Assembly: GCA_026210745.1 (NCBI GenBank)
Contig: CP110630.1
Location: 1,736,001-1,800,000 of the forward strand
DNA: 64,000 bases
Source: Exobasidium rhododendri
Taxonomy: Eukaryota > Basidiomycota > Exobasidiomycetes > Exobasidiales > Exobasidiaceae
Direction: 5' to 3'
Shown: positions 12,030 through 23,056 of the stretch, one piece after another
Position numbering within the stretch: position 1 is the first letter of the stretch
Layout of the letters: the number at the start of each line of letters is the position of its first letter
Notes under the pieces: model-generated
What the model was told of the DNA's origin: nothing
What the model saw: only the letters and a program-made list of their open reading frames with translations
Database searches by the model: none
Translations under genes and position numbers: made by a program

Positions 12030-13493
12030 GGTGAGGTGGACAAGACTTGCGGGTGCACAGTGCGGTCGTTTTCTATTTTTTGCTCATGCTTCCCGTACTG
12101 TCATGAACCGTCTTACCCGTCTATGGCCTTACCCGTCTATTGACACTTTCTCGAAGCTCTTTGGGCTTAATTGTAATGGCAAGAGGAACTCAAACGACAT
12201 CATTGTTGAAAAGCGACGGACGTATCAGCCACTAGTCCTCTTTCGCCATCGTTCTAGGGACGATACTGGAATTCCAAAAGAGCCAGACGAGCAGAGGACC
12301 CCCCTCTCGTTGCTTTCAATCCCAGTCGATTCTTTTTCTTGAGAAGAGTATTGGAACCACACGCCTGTCTACAAGCATCAGATCCGTTCCTTTTGTGTCC
12401 TATCAAAATCCACACTAAATTGTAACAGTACGTCTAAGAGGGGCGCTCGAGGGATTTTGTGGTTTTCAGACGTTATTAAGATCACTTCATTTTCATTATC
12501 GCCCGATATTGTCGCCCCTCTCTTCTCTGTAATGGGAGGGAAGAGTTGCTCAAAGCGGGTTCCTATAGTCCTGTTCCGCTGCGAAGTATACTGAAATCGA
12601 CAACTTTGCGCGCACCTTCTTTTTAAGGTCCCGCAAAAGACGCTAGGAGCTCAGTTGACTGAGACGCGGGAATAGAGCAACCCCAGCACAGGTATGAGAG
12701 GGGCAAAGTGTAATCAAATCACTTTAGACTGGGACCCCCCGCTTCCCAAAAATTCTGTACAGTAGTCCAATCCTGATATTCGTAAGATTCGTCCCGAAGC
12801 CTTTCGTGCATCTGCCGCCTGATATTAACGCGATCGCACGGGCCATTGATTAAAACGAATAATGCACCCACAAGGCCTTCTGGCTGGGGAACTGGTAAGA
12901 TTCAGATTCGCTAATGAGGATTCGACAATCACTTATCAACTTACCAGATTACGGTACAATTCATTTTGAAAAGGGTACTCCGCAAGATTTCTCTAACCTT
13001 TTCCAGGAGATTGCCCACGGTGAAAGCGCCACCCCCGCCCAACATTATTGACGACAACGACTCCGCTCATGCGCAGCCCTCCCGCGCATTTGTCCAAGAC
13101 TTGAAAAGAGATCGGAGTGACAATAGTCAGGAACAGAGCATGCAAGTGGCAGTTTTCTTGGCAGGCCACAGAGGCGGCAAAGATGGGGAATAAAGGCCGA
13201 TTGATCTGGAAAGGAACGGGCGTACATAGGAGGTTGCGAGTTTGCAATCTCGCATGTAGTATAGGTAGCTGTCGTCACTGTTACCAAAGATGAACATTGG
13301 GAAGACGAAGTTCGACTCCGACTCGGGATTGTGTTTCGAAGAGAGTAGTGAAGAGTCAAATGATGGTATGTGATTATATCCGCACACAATGGGACAACCC
13401 TTTCTTCTCTGCACTGCACTGACGAGTGGATAGGATCACGCACGCTATGTTTCTGATAACGTAGCCGCTTGGGTGGATCTTGGTAGTGCCTCA
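12030..13493. other. Divergent intergenic region, 1.4 kb
   Basis: Lies between the 5' ends of the minus-strand membrane protein and the plus-strand six-exon gene. It probably holds the missing first exon of the former and both promoters. Open frames here (12031-12342 plus, 12966-13193 plus, 13127-13414 minus) are short, of random-looking composition and not supported. Confidence 0.4.
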
Positions 13494-15920
13494 ATGATGG
13501 CAGAGCATTCTTTTCAAGGAAGTAGCCTGGCAGACCTACCTGAGATCGACCTGGATCAGCTGAGCGAATGGCTCCAGTACCCTCTCGGAGAACCGCATGG
13601 TCATCATGGAGGCTTTCTGTCTTCAGATCACGATGCAGTACGCGGTCAGGGTGTGTCGACAGGTAGCGATACGCTATCTCGTTTCGCCGCACAATGTCAA
13701 CAGGAAAGCGTTGACTCCTCCTCTTCAGAATTTCAAAGTACCAAGAAAAAGCGTCAACGAGTGAATTCTGCCTCGGGTCTCCAAGAGCAGACCGTACGCG
13801 GCTTACAAGCTGGTATGTAGCGCAGTGCACTGAAGGTAACTGTTGCCTTACTGCCGTGTCACTTACTTGATGAGAAACGTCGGCTCCTTTTACTCGGAAG
13901 TATACCCTACTGTTGAAGCAGCAGTGCAAGCTAAGGAGACGATTAAACACTTCACCTGGCAGAACTTCAACTTTTCAGGCGTAGGAGAATTGTCATGCGA
14001 TTCTTTCCACTGCTACGCTATGACGTCCATGGGTCCAGATCCATGTGATTACTTTGGTTGTGAGTATCGATGGCGGCAGTGCTTACATTGCTACCTGGAG
14101 GTCCTGCCATTGATCATCCCAGCTCGGTCTTATTGTGCGCTACGTGTTGTGTCGCGACCAGCCTCGCTGCGGATGGGGGGCTTGCAAGTACGAATCACAG
14201 AACCTTCCACTGGCAAGCACAAACGTGTATGGAGAGACATGCAAGGCGAGAATTATTGCGTGGTAAGGCCTTCAGGCAAGTCGCTTCACATGGTCGTCAC
14301 TCGATATCCTGATCTTGTGGCGCCAGATTCGTGTGAGTATATCTCGTCACATCTTCCTCTTTGTGCATCGATGAATGCTGCTTCATCCTGCTAAATTTCT
14401 TCTATGGCGATAAATGTACGCAGTGGAAAGCGGGTTCGCGCTACTCTTGTTCTGCAGTCGACAGCAAGACGAATCGATTTGGCAGCCTCACTGTTTCGCT
14501 TCCTTTGAAGGTCCAGATTCAAAAGCAAAGGCGAGCAGAAAGAAAACGAGTTTTGTAGCGAACTTGGATCGATGCGTCGATTTGCAAACAGGAAAGAGGA
14601 TTTGGGGGGAAAGGACCTCGCACGTACACCACGGCAGTGATCCTGCCAAACCCATTCGAATCCAACCGAAAGGATCCACAAAGCAATTCAAGCCAGACGA
14701 GTCTTTCTGCATCGTTGTCTCACTGCATAGTTCCACTGGTGAATTGCTGGTAGACGCAAGAGCGCAGCCTTGCATCGCACGCTCCAATCCGTTCTGTTTC
14801 CAAGAAAGGACATCGGAACCGTCTGTCCATCACCTGTTAGAAGAGCTAGAGAAGGTGAGGACGTCCCTTTCACTCTTTTGATGAAGGCATAGAAAGACGA
14901 CAGACAAAAAGAACGGCAGCTGACTCGGCACAATTTACACCTCTCACCTGCAGCTTACTGTCTCTCAAAAGACAAGCTTGGCAGCCCATGCCGCTTCTCG
15001 AGAGTGAGTGTGAAGGGGAGTCGGGGTTCCTAAGACAATTTTGACGCATGCCCCCTGTCCTTCTGGCTGCCCGGTCCAGTACCCGACTGCTCATCTTGCA
15101 GAGCGCACCAGAATCCAAGCGAGTGTGCAGCTTGCTCCCTAGCTCTGAAGTGGATAGCTTTCCTTCCACTGCCTGTCCATTGTCGCACTTTTTCCCAACC
15201 GCAGAATCTCCTATCACCGGCGAGTATAAGGCGCGATTACGATCCGCTGCAAGTTTGATGGGAGAATTGCATGCTCATCCAGACCTGAGCGATGCCCATC
15301 AACGATTCCTGAAATGCGAAAATTGCGACGGAGCCCATGGAAGGTACACTCAGCTGACTGATACAAACATTCAAGAACATCAGAATTGGTTGACAGGACA
15401 GGGTGTTGGATTGGACATCATCAAAGTACATGAGCGATCAGAAAACTTGACGTCTGTGGTGACCAGTCGAAAGTACAAATCATTCTGGATAGTGTGCGTC
15501 GCCAATCTGTATCCTGATGCCATCTGGGTAGACGAACTTGATCCGTCAAAGGTCTATTGTCTAGCGGAAGAAGGTCGAGAATCACCTCTCGAGTTGACCG
15601 ATAGATTGTATCCACTGGCAAGATTAGCATTCACGAGCAAACTCCCAAGAGAGGACATTGCTGATGTCCTTTTCACGCCGTACACTTCTGCCTTTGAGGG
15701 GAAAAAGGATGGCAACGAGAGGGCAATCTTTCAGGAAAGATTTTGGCTCATACTTCATGCTATTCACCTGGACTACTTCTTGTATTGGACAAAGATGCGT
15801 AATCCATCGGCCTGCAGAAGGATACAGGATCGACTGCTGGAGGAAGACGCCTACTTTGATCCCTCCTTTTTCGGTCAAGAGAAGTTCAAGAAGTTCGAAT
15901 TGCACAGCTCGAGTGCCTAA
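13494..15920 (+). CDS. Unrecognised protein, six exons, 669 aa
   Basis: Exons 13494-13812, 13901-14059, 14123-14332, 14424-14854, 14954-15003 and 15080-15920; all introns are GT..AG, 46-99 bases, and phases sum to 670 codons. The N-terminus is acidic/amphipathic (LADLPEIDLDQLSEWLQYPL), then His/Ser-rich with a basic patch STKKKRQR that could be a nuclear signal. The middle third is beta-like with several Cys and aromatic residues (VRITEPSTGKHKRVWRDMQG, YCVVRPSGKSLHMVVTRYP). The C-terminal third is well ordered (KCENCDGAHGRYTQL, WVDELDPSKVYCLAEEG, FWLILHAIHLDYFLYWTK). An acidic N-terminus plus a basic patch hints at a regulator, but I cannot place the family. The frame 13045-13950 on the opposite strand is its shadow. 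Confidence 0.65.
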
Positions 15921-15991
15921 CGAAGATCCTTCGAAAGATGATAGGATAGTGGAGAAGGGGGAGCAATTACTTGTTTTATACTACATTGGTA

Positions 15992-16086
<95 letters not shown>
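15992..16086. repeat. Perfect (GAT)n microsatellite, about 31 units
   Basis: Uninterrupted ATG/GAT trinucleotide run of about 95 bases in the 231-base gap between the convergent six-exon gene and the RING gene. It should be length-polymorphic. One overlapping open frame would read it as poly-Asp, but that frame is not a gene. Confidence 0.97.
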
Positions 16087-16151
16087 ACACTAGATACGGA
16101 TTGGTCCTACTTTACGCAGACGACAAGGTCGCCTCCTCGTCCGCACCTCTT

Positions 16152-18098
16152 TCACACTCCTGCTTCTTCTTCTTCTCTTGCTCCAAAGAGAGGCGTGCTT
16201 GGAACTTCCCTGTTGCTGAATAGCGGTGGAGGTTGACTTGAGCTTTGCGATTTCTTCTGCCACTCTTTGTCCACGCTTTCTTCATTTGCCGCTGCCTTTG
16301 CCTCAGCAACAGCCACTCTCTTTGATCGCTTCTTCGGCAATTCCACAAACGCTTCCTTTCGACACTTTAAACAATTGACCCACTTGCCCACCGTCTCTAT
16401 CGCACTGTCTTCCTGCTCTAGTATACTATTCGGCTTCGCACAAGATGAGGGAGAGGGACTTCCTTCGTTTGCATCGTCTTCTTCCTCCTCCTCCTCGTCA
16501 TCCTCGTCGCTCTCGTCGTCCTCTGCATCAGAGAAGTCTGCGTGCTCCAACTTCATACTCGTGCACAAACAGTCTAGGTGAAGTTGATGTCGACAGGGCA
16601 TAAGAGAGACGAGCCGATTGGAATTATTGCGAGCGAAGGAGGAAGCGCTGTTCTTGCGTGGATATCGTGGCAAACAAGCAGGAGCATCGCATCGCCAGCC
16701 TCGCTTCTTTTCTCTCCACCGCACCTCATCTCGTAAAGATCTTGCTTTTGCTTCCTGTTCTACGCTCTTGGCAGCGTCACTAGGTGGGCTAGCGGGGCCG
16801 CTAGTGCGTGGCTGCTGCTGCTGCTGCTGCTCTGAACTGTTGGCACTCTTCTCCACCTTTTGCTTATCTAGACCTGCCCTACAGAAGGGACAAGTCCACT
16901 CAGATGGAGGCGTCTTTGAGAGCCAATCGTAAAGGCATCGATGATGAAGGGTGTGATGACCAGCGCAAGGTACGGCCACGACCTCTTCATCTTTACTAGC
17001 TTGGCCTCCAATCCACTCTGGTCTATCTTCACTAAGATACTCATCCAAGCAGATCCCGCAGCCTAAGGCACCCTCACCACCTTCGTTGTCTTGCCTACCT
17101 CCATAGTCACCAATGGCACCCATGCCCAATCGTGACATGCGATCGCGTAGCTCTGCATCTGCTCTCTCTAGCGAGTCTACGAATCTGGAAGCCCTTTCTG
17201 GATCCGGAACTTCCGCTTGAGGTGGCGGTCCGAATGATATGTTGAGCGCTATATGGAAAGGTGGCCCCGCGACAAATCCTGGCTCATTGACGGCATCGGA
17301 ATTGAGTGGCGGGATGATGCCAGCTGGGTTGAGGGGATTAGAAGCAATCGGCCAGCCAGTGTTGGTTTGCGTGTCGAAGATGAAGCTGTAAGGCAGAGGA
17401 GAAGCGCCAGCAGGAACAAATATGGGTGCTGTAGGAAGGTGAAAGCCGGAAGCTCGACCATTGCCTCTTTCTGGACTCAAATCGATGGGTCGATCCGTAA
17501 AAAGGGGACGCCTGGCTGGCACTGGAATCGGGCCAGGATGAAAGGCGAGCGTGGCTGACTGTCCATCTTGCGTAAAGAAAGGCATCCTAAAGTAGAGAAC
17601 TCTTGGGACCTGGCTGTCATCCGTCGGCGGTGGTGCAGCCTGATCACTGCTCGACGCATTCACACGAGCTTCACTGGGCGGCGAGATAGCATGGTCGTTG
17701 CTAGGTTCCTCGTGTGGCGACGTCGCTGCCTCCTCCGTCGTCGCATCTCGTGGCGGTATTGTCTGACTTGTCGCACCTTGCTGATTCGATGCTGTGTCCT
17801 GCTCTGGCGAAGCTGTGGCCGGCGAGACGAAGAGCCCTGTCTGAGTGTTGTCCGGCGGCGCTCCCGTCTGTGCAGCTTGATGCTGCTGAGTCTGACTCTG
17901 TGGCTGCGACTGCACTGCTGAAGCCTGTCTGAAGCTGCTCATAAATGCGTCTACCATGGCAGCAAATCCCCCGCCCACGACTCGAGGCCGCTGCTCTTCT
18001 GTCTGGTGTGGGCGACTGTTCGCATCACCACTCCCTCCATCGCCATTCCCTGCAGCAGTCGCGCTCGGTCGCTCAGGATCAGGTGGTCGATCTGCCAT
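16152..18098 (-). CDS. RING-H2 E3 ubiquitin ligase, San1-like layout, 648 aa
   Basis: Single exon. Start set at 18098 (MADRPPDPERP); the ATG at 18125 would add nine residues. Residues 1-215 are Pro/Ser/Gln-rich and disordered, with a Gln-rich tract. A conserved-looking segment follows (about 230-330: FHIALNISFGPPPQAEVPDP, FVDSLERADAELRDRMSRLG). A RING-H2 finger sits at about 345-410: CGICLDEYL, then AVPCAGHHTLHHRCLYDWL and WTCPFC. A second zinc cluster begins near 465 (CDAPACLP, LMPCRHQLHLDCLCTSM) and ends after an acidic insert of Asp/Glu with NCLKCRKEAF. RING-H2 fingers recruit E2 enzymes; the disordered flanks with a central RING recall the nuclear quality-control ligase San1. The E3 class is firm, the San1 link is an inference. 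Confidence 0.78.
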   Translation of the reverse strand: MADRPPDPERPSATAAGNGDGGSGDANSRPHQTEEQRPRVVGGGFAAMVDAFMSSFRQASAVQSQPQSQTQQHQAAQTGAPPDNTQTGLFVSPATASPEQDTASNQQGATSQTIPPRDATTEEAATSPHEEPSNDHAISPPSEARVNASSSDQAAPPPTDDSQVPRVLYFRMPFFTQDGQSATLAFHPGPIPVPARRPLFTDRPIDLSPERGNGRASGFHLPTAPIFVPAGASPLPYSFIFDTQTNTGWPIASNPLNPAGIIPPLNSDAVNEPGFVAGPPFHIALNISFGPPPQAEVPDPERASRFVDSLERADAELRDRMSRLGMGAIGDYGGRQDNEGGEGALGCGICLDEYLSEDRPEWIGGQASKDEEVVAVPCAGHHTLHHRCLYDWLSKTPPSEWTCPFCRAGLDKQKVEKSANSSEQQQQQQPRTSGPASPPSDAAKSVEQEAKARSLRDEVRWREKKRGWRCDAPACLPRYPRKNSASSFARNNSNRLVSLMPCRHQLHLDCLCTSMKLEHADFSDAEDDESDEDDEEEEEEDDANEGSPSPSSCAKPNSILEQEDSAIETVGKWVNCLKCRKEAFVELPKKRSKRVAVAEAKAAANEESVDKEWQKKSQSSSQPPPLFSNREVPSTPLFGAREEEEAGV

Positions 18099-18842
18099 CT
18101 GGAAGCCCTTCCAACCAATTATCACAAGGCGGTCGACAGTTCGGTGTTTCTCGTTCGCTGTGGAGGCGAAGTGGTCGCACCCTTGTTTCGCGTATACACG
18201 TAACGATCACAAGATAAGTCCAACCAGATGAGCGGTAGTAAGCAAACAATGCAAGCCCTCTTGATCGCGCCTAAACTCCGTACTGCCGCGGAAAGAGCGG
18301 CGATTACTACTATTCTAGAAACGTCTCAAAGGCGCCTCAATTCTGAACAGCACCGTGCCTCGTGCGCCCTGCCCTTTTTCGACAAATCCCCACATAATGT
18401 GTGCATTATACCGTACATATAAGATACGCGTTTGGTGAAAACAGCCTATTAGGGGATTTCTAAAGAATCTCGAGGTGCTTGCTGCATAGCATAGATCTTG
18501 AAGGCGAATGCGCATTCTCGCGATGGACAATAGTAGACTCTTCTTGCAGCGCCAATAAGGAAGCACAAGATTTATAATGTTTCCGGCTTCTCTTTTGTAA
18601 CCGGCACTAGGAAGTTTGGCAATGTCATGGGTCATGACGCGAGCGGTTTTCATCTCAGAGTCACTTAGTTTGTCCATGGACTTAGCCGACGATGGTTCGT
18701 GTGGACGAAAGGAAGGACACTTCGACGAATGGAAGACGTTACTCTATATAGGGAGAATCACCTTCAACGCCACACTTTCTACCTCCTTCTCACCTGTGGA
18801 AATCGTCCTTCTCTGTGAAACGATCGGAGGACGTCGCCCTCT
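18099..18842. other. Divergent promoter region of the RING gene and the MFS gene
   Basis: 744 bases between two divergent starts. It carries a TATA element for the plus-strand transporter (listed separately); no repeat or RNA gene seen. Confidence 0.5.
18745..18750 (+). promoter_or_regulatory. TATA box of the MFS transporter
   Basis: CTCTATATAGGG sits 93-98 bases upstream of the transporter ATG, the usual distance for a TATA-driven, inducible fungal promoter. Function is inferred from position and sequence only. Confidence 0.5.
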
Positions 18843-20636
18843 ATGAGCTTCGCCTCCAGCTCACACACGAGCAACGAGCATGACACTCACAACGCAGATA
18901 CGACAACGGAGGCCATGTCGATCAACCACATGAAGGATGAAGAGTTTGAAAAGAAGTGGACAAACAAAAAATACCCTTGGTCCTTCCATGTCACATCGTT
19001 TTCACGAATACTGGCTCATGAATATGAAGGGAGCGGATCGAAAGAAGATCCTTACTTGATCCACTGGATTCACGACGACGAGGAGAATCCAACAAGAAAA
19101 GGGGAAAAGGAGAAGTGGGGCTTGGCAGTCTTTGTCAGCTTTGCAACATTGGCAGTAGCACTTGCTTCTTCAGCGTACACTGGAGCTACGGATTCTATTG
19201 CCGCCGAATTTGGAAGCTCGTCAACAGTCATCACTCTTGGCGTTTCCTTTTTCGTGCTTGGGTTTGCACTTGGACCACTGATCTGGGCTCCTCTTTCTGA
19301 GCTCTACGGTCGGAGGAACCTGTACCTGATTTCCTATTCCTTCCTTACGCTTTGGAATGGTGTCGCGGCCGCTAGTCCTAATATGGCTTCCCTTCTCGTC
19401 TTTCGTTTCTTGGCCGGCGCTTTTGGATCGAGTCCGCTGACAAATGCTGGTGGCACGATCGCCGATGTTTTTGCAGCAAAGGAACGGGGTTTGGCAATGG
19501 CAGTCTTCGCTGCAGCTCCTTTCATGGGACCCAGCTTGGGTCCAATTACTGGCGGATTTCTCGGTGAAAAAGGAGGCTGGAAATGGGTGGAAGGGTTCTT
19601 GGGCATCTTCTCTGCCGTTTTACTCCTCCTGGGCTTTGTCATGTACAGCGAGACATACACGCCGGTTCTACTCCGACGACGTGCAAAGAAGTTGTGCGAA
19701 GCAACTGGCAAGCACTACATCTCCAAGTTGGACGAGGGCAAAGACGTCAGCGTCAAAAATCAATTCAAGATTGCACTCAGCCGACCTTGGCTTTTGTTGA
19801 TCTATGAACCCATTGTCCTGCTTCTATCACTCTACGTTGCCATCGTTTATGCCATCCTATACAGCTTCTTCTCCGCTTTCCCAATCGTCTTTCAGGAAGT
19901 CCGAGGATGGAGCCCTGGCATAGGTGGACTTGCCTTTCTTGGTATCTTGGTAGGCATGTTGATGGGGATCTTCTATGTCGTGATTTACGTCAATCCGGTA
20001 TACTCCAAGGTAGTCGACAAACATGGCGGCGTCACTGCACCACCAGAAGCGAGATTACCACCGAGCATGGTCGGAGCGCCTCTTCTAGTGATTGGACTAG
20101 CGGGTTTCGCTGCCACGGATGCCCCCAGCGTCTTCTGGTTTGTTCCGATCATGTTCGGTGCTCCGTTTGGTGCTGGAATGGTCCTTATCTTCTTATCTAT
20201 TCAGAACTACCTGATCGACTCGTATTTGCTTTACGCTGCTTCCGTTTTGGCTGCCAACTCCGTCGTTCGATCGGTCTTTGGTGCAGCTTTCCCACTCTTC
20301 ACACCGTACATGTATCATCCAGGTGGCGACGGTGGCAATTGCCCAACAGAATCTTGCGGTATCCACGTTGGACCGGCTATTGCAGGTGCGTTGGCTTTGC
20401 TCTTCCTCCCTTTTCCATTCGTCTTCTATCGTAAAGGGGAAGCGATTCGAAAGAAGTGCAAATTCAGCGCAGAAGCAGACAAATTGCTGCAAACGATGCT
20501 CCAAGGAGAAGATGCCGAAAAGGGGAATGAAGGCAAGTCGTCTTCCCCGTCGGAAGAGGTACCCAAGCCAGCAAGAGACGAAGAGGAGAAGCCGGTCACT
20601 GCTAGACAGGACACGTCTACGCCTTCTTCAGGATAA
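18843..20636 (+). CDS. MFS multidrug/polyamine exporter (DHA1, TPO-like), 597 aa
   Basis: Intron-free. A 95-residue cytosolic N-terminus ending in Lys/Glu-rich residues precedes twelve predicted membrane spans. The first span starts at about residue 97 (WGLAVFVSFATLAVALASSA). The MFS motif A loop is clear (GPLIWAPLSELYGRR, about 143-157). Motif C-type Gly/Pro pattern appears as FMGPSLGPITGGFLG. The linker between the two six-helix halves is basic (LLRRRAKKL). The tail after the last span is charged and Ser-rich. This is the layout of fungal DHA1 drug:H+ antiporters related to yeast Tpo1-4 and Flr1, which export polyamines, azoles or other toxic compounds at the plasma membrane. Substrate cannot be told from sequence. 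Confidence 0.88.
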   Translation: MSFASSSHTSNEHDTHNADTTTEAMSINHMKDEEFEKKWTNKKYPWSFHVTSFSRILAHEYEGSGSKEDPYLIHWIHDDEENPTRKGEKEKWGLAVFVSFATLAVALASSAYTGATDSIAAEFGSSSTVITLGVSFFVLGFALGPLIWAPLSELYGRRNLYLISYSFLTLWNGVAAASPNMASLLVFRFLAGAFGSSPLTNAGGTIADVFAAKERGLAMAVFAAAPFMGPSLGPITGGFLGEKGGWKWVEGFLGIFSAVLLLLGFVMYSETYTPVLLRRRAKKLCEATGKHYISKLDEGKDVSVKNQFKIALSRPWLLLIYEPIVLLLSLYVAIVYAILYSFFSAFPIVFQEVRGWSPGIGGLAFLGILVGMLMGIFYVVIYVNPVYSKVVDKHGGVTAPPEARLPPSMVGAPLLVIGLAGFAATDAPSVFWFVPIMFGAPFGAGMVLIFLSIQNYLIDSYLLYAASVLAANSVVRSVFGAAFPLFTPYMYHPGGDGGNCPTESCGIHVGPAIAGALALLFLPFPFVFYRKGEAIRKKCKFSAEADKLLQTMLQGEDAEKGNEGKSSSPSEEVPKPARDEEEKPVTARQDTSTPSSG

Positions 20637-20883
20637 GCCCTCCCCCCCCCCTCCTCCGTACTACCATCATGTACCACTTCACTTCAATATTATTTCCATT
20701 CTTAATAGCAATGCTTACTTTTCGTCAAGGTCAGTTTCTTCTCTACGTTGACGTCCTTCAGCCGCAACAGCCGCAACGTCAGAATATTGGAAGTGGTAAA
20801 AAGAAGGTATCTTATTGTAACATTGGGTGATAGAGAATTAGATCTTGGATGTTGTCTTTACATTACTACGGTCTCTGGTCATC

Positions 20884-21627
20884 TCAAGAAGAGATGACTA
20901 CCGACGCATCTGCTGCGCCATACCAGTCGACGAATTCCTGGCCTTCCTCTCCGGATGACTCTAGATGGGACTTGTAAGCCAGAGCGTCTCCAATTGCAGC
21001 ATTTGACAAGGACGACAGCAACGTTGTGGCAGCAGGATTGTAGTCAGCTGCGGGGCTGGAAGGTTCGGTTTCAACAGAGGAAGAGGCGGAGGAGAAGGAG
21101 GAAGCACGATCCTCGGAAAGCTCTGGTGTAGAGGGGCAACTGTAGAGTGACTCTTCTATGCTGTACGCATAGCTGCTATCTGGACAGGTGAATGCCTCTA
21201 TCGATCCCAGATCCAGCCTCAACATCGATTCGGCTCCTCCTCTCCTGAGACATGGGTGGGCACTTTCCTCCATGAGGGGTAAAGTAGACGAAGGAGGTGG
21301 GAGAGCTGCCTTTCTTCTTGTGTGTCTTCTACTCTTGGAAGCGATGGGACTGGTAGTAGGTAGGTATGCTGCACTTTCATCCTGTTCTCTGTGCTTCGAC
21401 CATTGCTGTTCCACTGCAATGCCTTGCCAGTCCAAGTCCAAAGAAAGAATGGCGTCTAATGAAATGTCCCCATCAGCGACAGCTTGATATAGTGCCTCCG
21501 ACCTTTGGCGCGCGATCATGATCTGTACACTCTCCTGGCTGTCATTGTACATCGAAGGTGTCTGTGAGGTAGACGCGATAGTGGAAGATAGGTCGTGGCA
21601 AGCGAATCCTCGTTGAAGATGGAGCAT
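20884..21627 (-). CDS. Hypothetical Ser-rich acidic protein, 247 aa
   Basis: Single exon; ATG at 21627 (MLHLQRGFACHDL) is the first ATG of the frame and lies about 85 bases downstream of a TATA element on the same strand. A short ordered segment (QIMIARQRSEALYQAVADGD, about 35-55) precedes long Ser/Pro/Glu-rich regions (SEDRASSFSSASSSVETEPS). No domain or membrane segment. It ends 247 bases from the MFS gene, in convergent orientation. Function unknown. Confidence 0.6.
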   Translation of the reverse strand: MLHLQRGFACHDLSSTIASTSQTPSMYNDSQESVQIMIARQRSEALYQAVADGDISLDAILSLDLDWQGIAVEQQWSKHREQDESAAYLPTTSPIASKSRRHTRRKAALPPPSSTLPLMEESAHPCLRRGGAESMLRLDLGSIEAFTCPDSSYAYSIEESLYSCPSTPELSEDRASSFSSASSSVETEPSSPAADYNPAATTLLSSLSNAAIGDALAYKSHLESSGEEGQEFVDWYGAADASVVISS

Positions 21628-23056
21628 ATTGAGCAAAGATGAGGAGATTGCAAGAGCGTGGTGAAATTCTTAGGAGAATGCAGGAAAGGTCAAGCGCACC
21701 GTATATCACCGTATATAAGCATTTTATGCGAATGAGCGATTCGGGAACTTTTCTTCATGAAGGAAAAGCAAGATTCAAGATCGCTGTGGTGGGACCACCG
21801 CACGGTGCGGTGTCTCTTTAGATTCTTTTTTCTCCTCTCTGCATCGAAAGCGGCAACGCGCTCGGAAATAGATAAAGGAGAAGAATCTACAATTAAGACT
21901 TCATTCCGAGACAAGTTTGTAGAGTATCTCGTAAGACTGTGAAGCTGTAGGTGAGCGGGCTACTACAGCAGAAGAGCAGTGAGCGACTCCTCGACGTCCC
22001 TTTTACTTTTGAAAAAAAAGAAAAAGTGAGAAAGGAAATTTAGACGGAAATTGTGGCTGAGGCAAATAGAAAAAAGATCAAGCCACGTTCGAATGTTGGG
22101 AATTCACTTTCCGACGAAGAGAGATTATGCGCTCCTTGATAAGTGGAGCATTTCTATTTTCCGATAGAGAAGGGCCGGGAAAACAAAGAAGAGAGATGAA
22201 AAAGAATAGAACAATCGATCGAATTTCTCTATACCTCCTCTTCCCCTTGCTAAAATCACGTTTGCAGTATGCACTAAACTATCTCTATATGCACACTCTC
22301 GGGCTGATGCTGGGAAGTTCTCTGAGTCGATTGTTTGTCAGGTGGAGGCAAGAACTACAAAAAATGCATGCAGGGGGGACGAGCGTCCTGTATTCCTCAT
22401 CTACAGATTGAGATCTATCTGCTATCGAAATCTCTGAAGCGCATAGTAAAAGAGGACCAGAGAGGGAAGGGGAAAAGTGCCGGGTGGGCAGACTGTGCTC
22501 ACACACACATCGTCAATTGAGGAAAAACTTTTTGTGGATCTCACACAGCTCACCAACTGCGATTGAGATTCAAGCCACTAACGTCATGCCCCACGCCCTG
22601 CCCTCTCTTCTCTTTTGTTTGTCGCCATCAGAGCGCGTTTCAATCACGTCCGTGGGAGAGAGATTTCGGGGGTCACTCCCATCAACGGGGCTCCATCGTA
22701 TGACACGATCTTGCTTACGTGTCGCGAAGTCCACGTCTTTGCATCATGCTGTCGCCTGCTCCTTCGTACGGGAGTCACTGTCTGTTGGAACGTTGTGACC
22801 GCACTGTTGCCCTCGATTGGCAGATCTGTAGCAAAGTAGACAAACGCGCGAGAGACTTTATTAGATAAAGCAAGAGGGGGGTGAGATTACACATTTCTAT
22901 CTCTGCATTCACATAGCGCGTCATGGGAACGCGGATGAGAATCTTGAAATGTGCGGAGAGAATTTTAATTTTTTTCCCCTCGCGACTGCCATTCTTCCAG
23001 GTCGTTATAGATGAGCGAAATCTTGAACGGGAGTTACATTGGGCCTCACAAACTAG
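21628..23056. other. Divergent intergenic region, 1.4 kb
   Basis: Between the Ser-rich gene (minus) and the Zn2Cys6 factor (plus). It contains A-rich and purine-rich stretches (around 22008-22080) and short frames with no support. A long upstream region is common for regulatory genes. No RNA gene or repeat family recognised. Confidence 0.4.
21712..21717 (-). promoter_or_regulatory. TATA box of the Ser-rich gene
   Basis: On the minus strand GCTTATATACGG lies about 85 bases upstream of the ATG at 21627. The ten bases CACCGTATAT occur here twice in tandem (around 21698-21716), a small duplication of the core element. Confidence 0.45.

Noticed and set aside
13045-13950. 301-residue minus-strand frame containing HRDLK, suggesting a kinase
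   Set aside because: No Gly loop, DFG or other kinase motif; Arg/Ser-rich composition; fully covered by spliced plus-strand exons with better protein character.
15658-16236. Frame with a long poly-Asp tract
   Set aside because: It reads the GAT microsatellite out of frame with the real gene and runs past that gene's stop.
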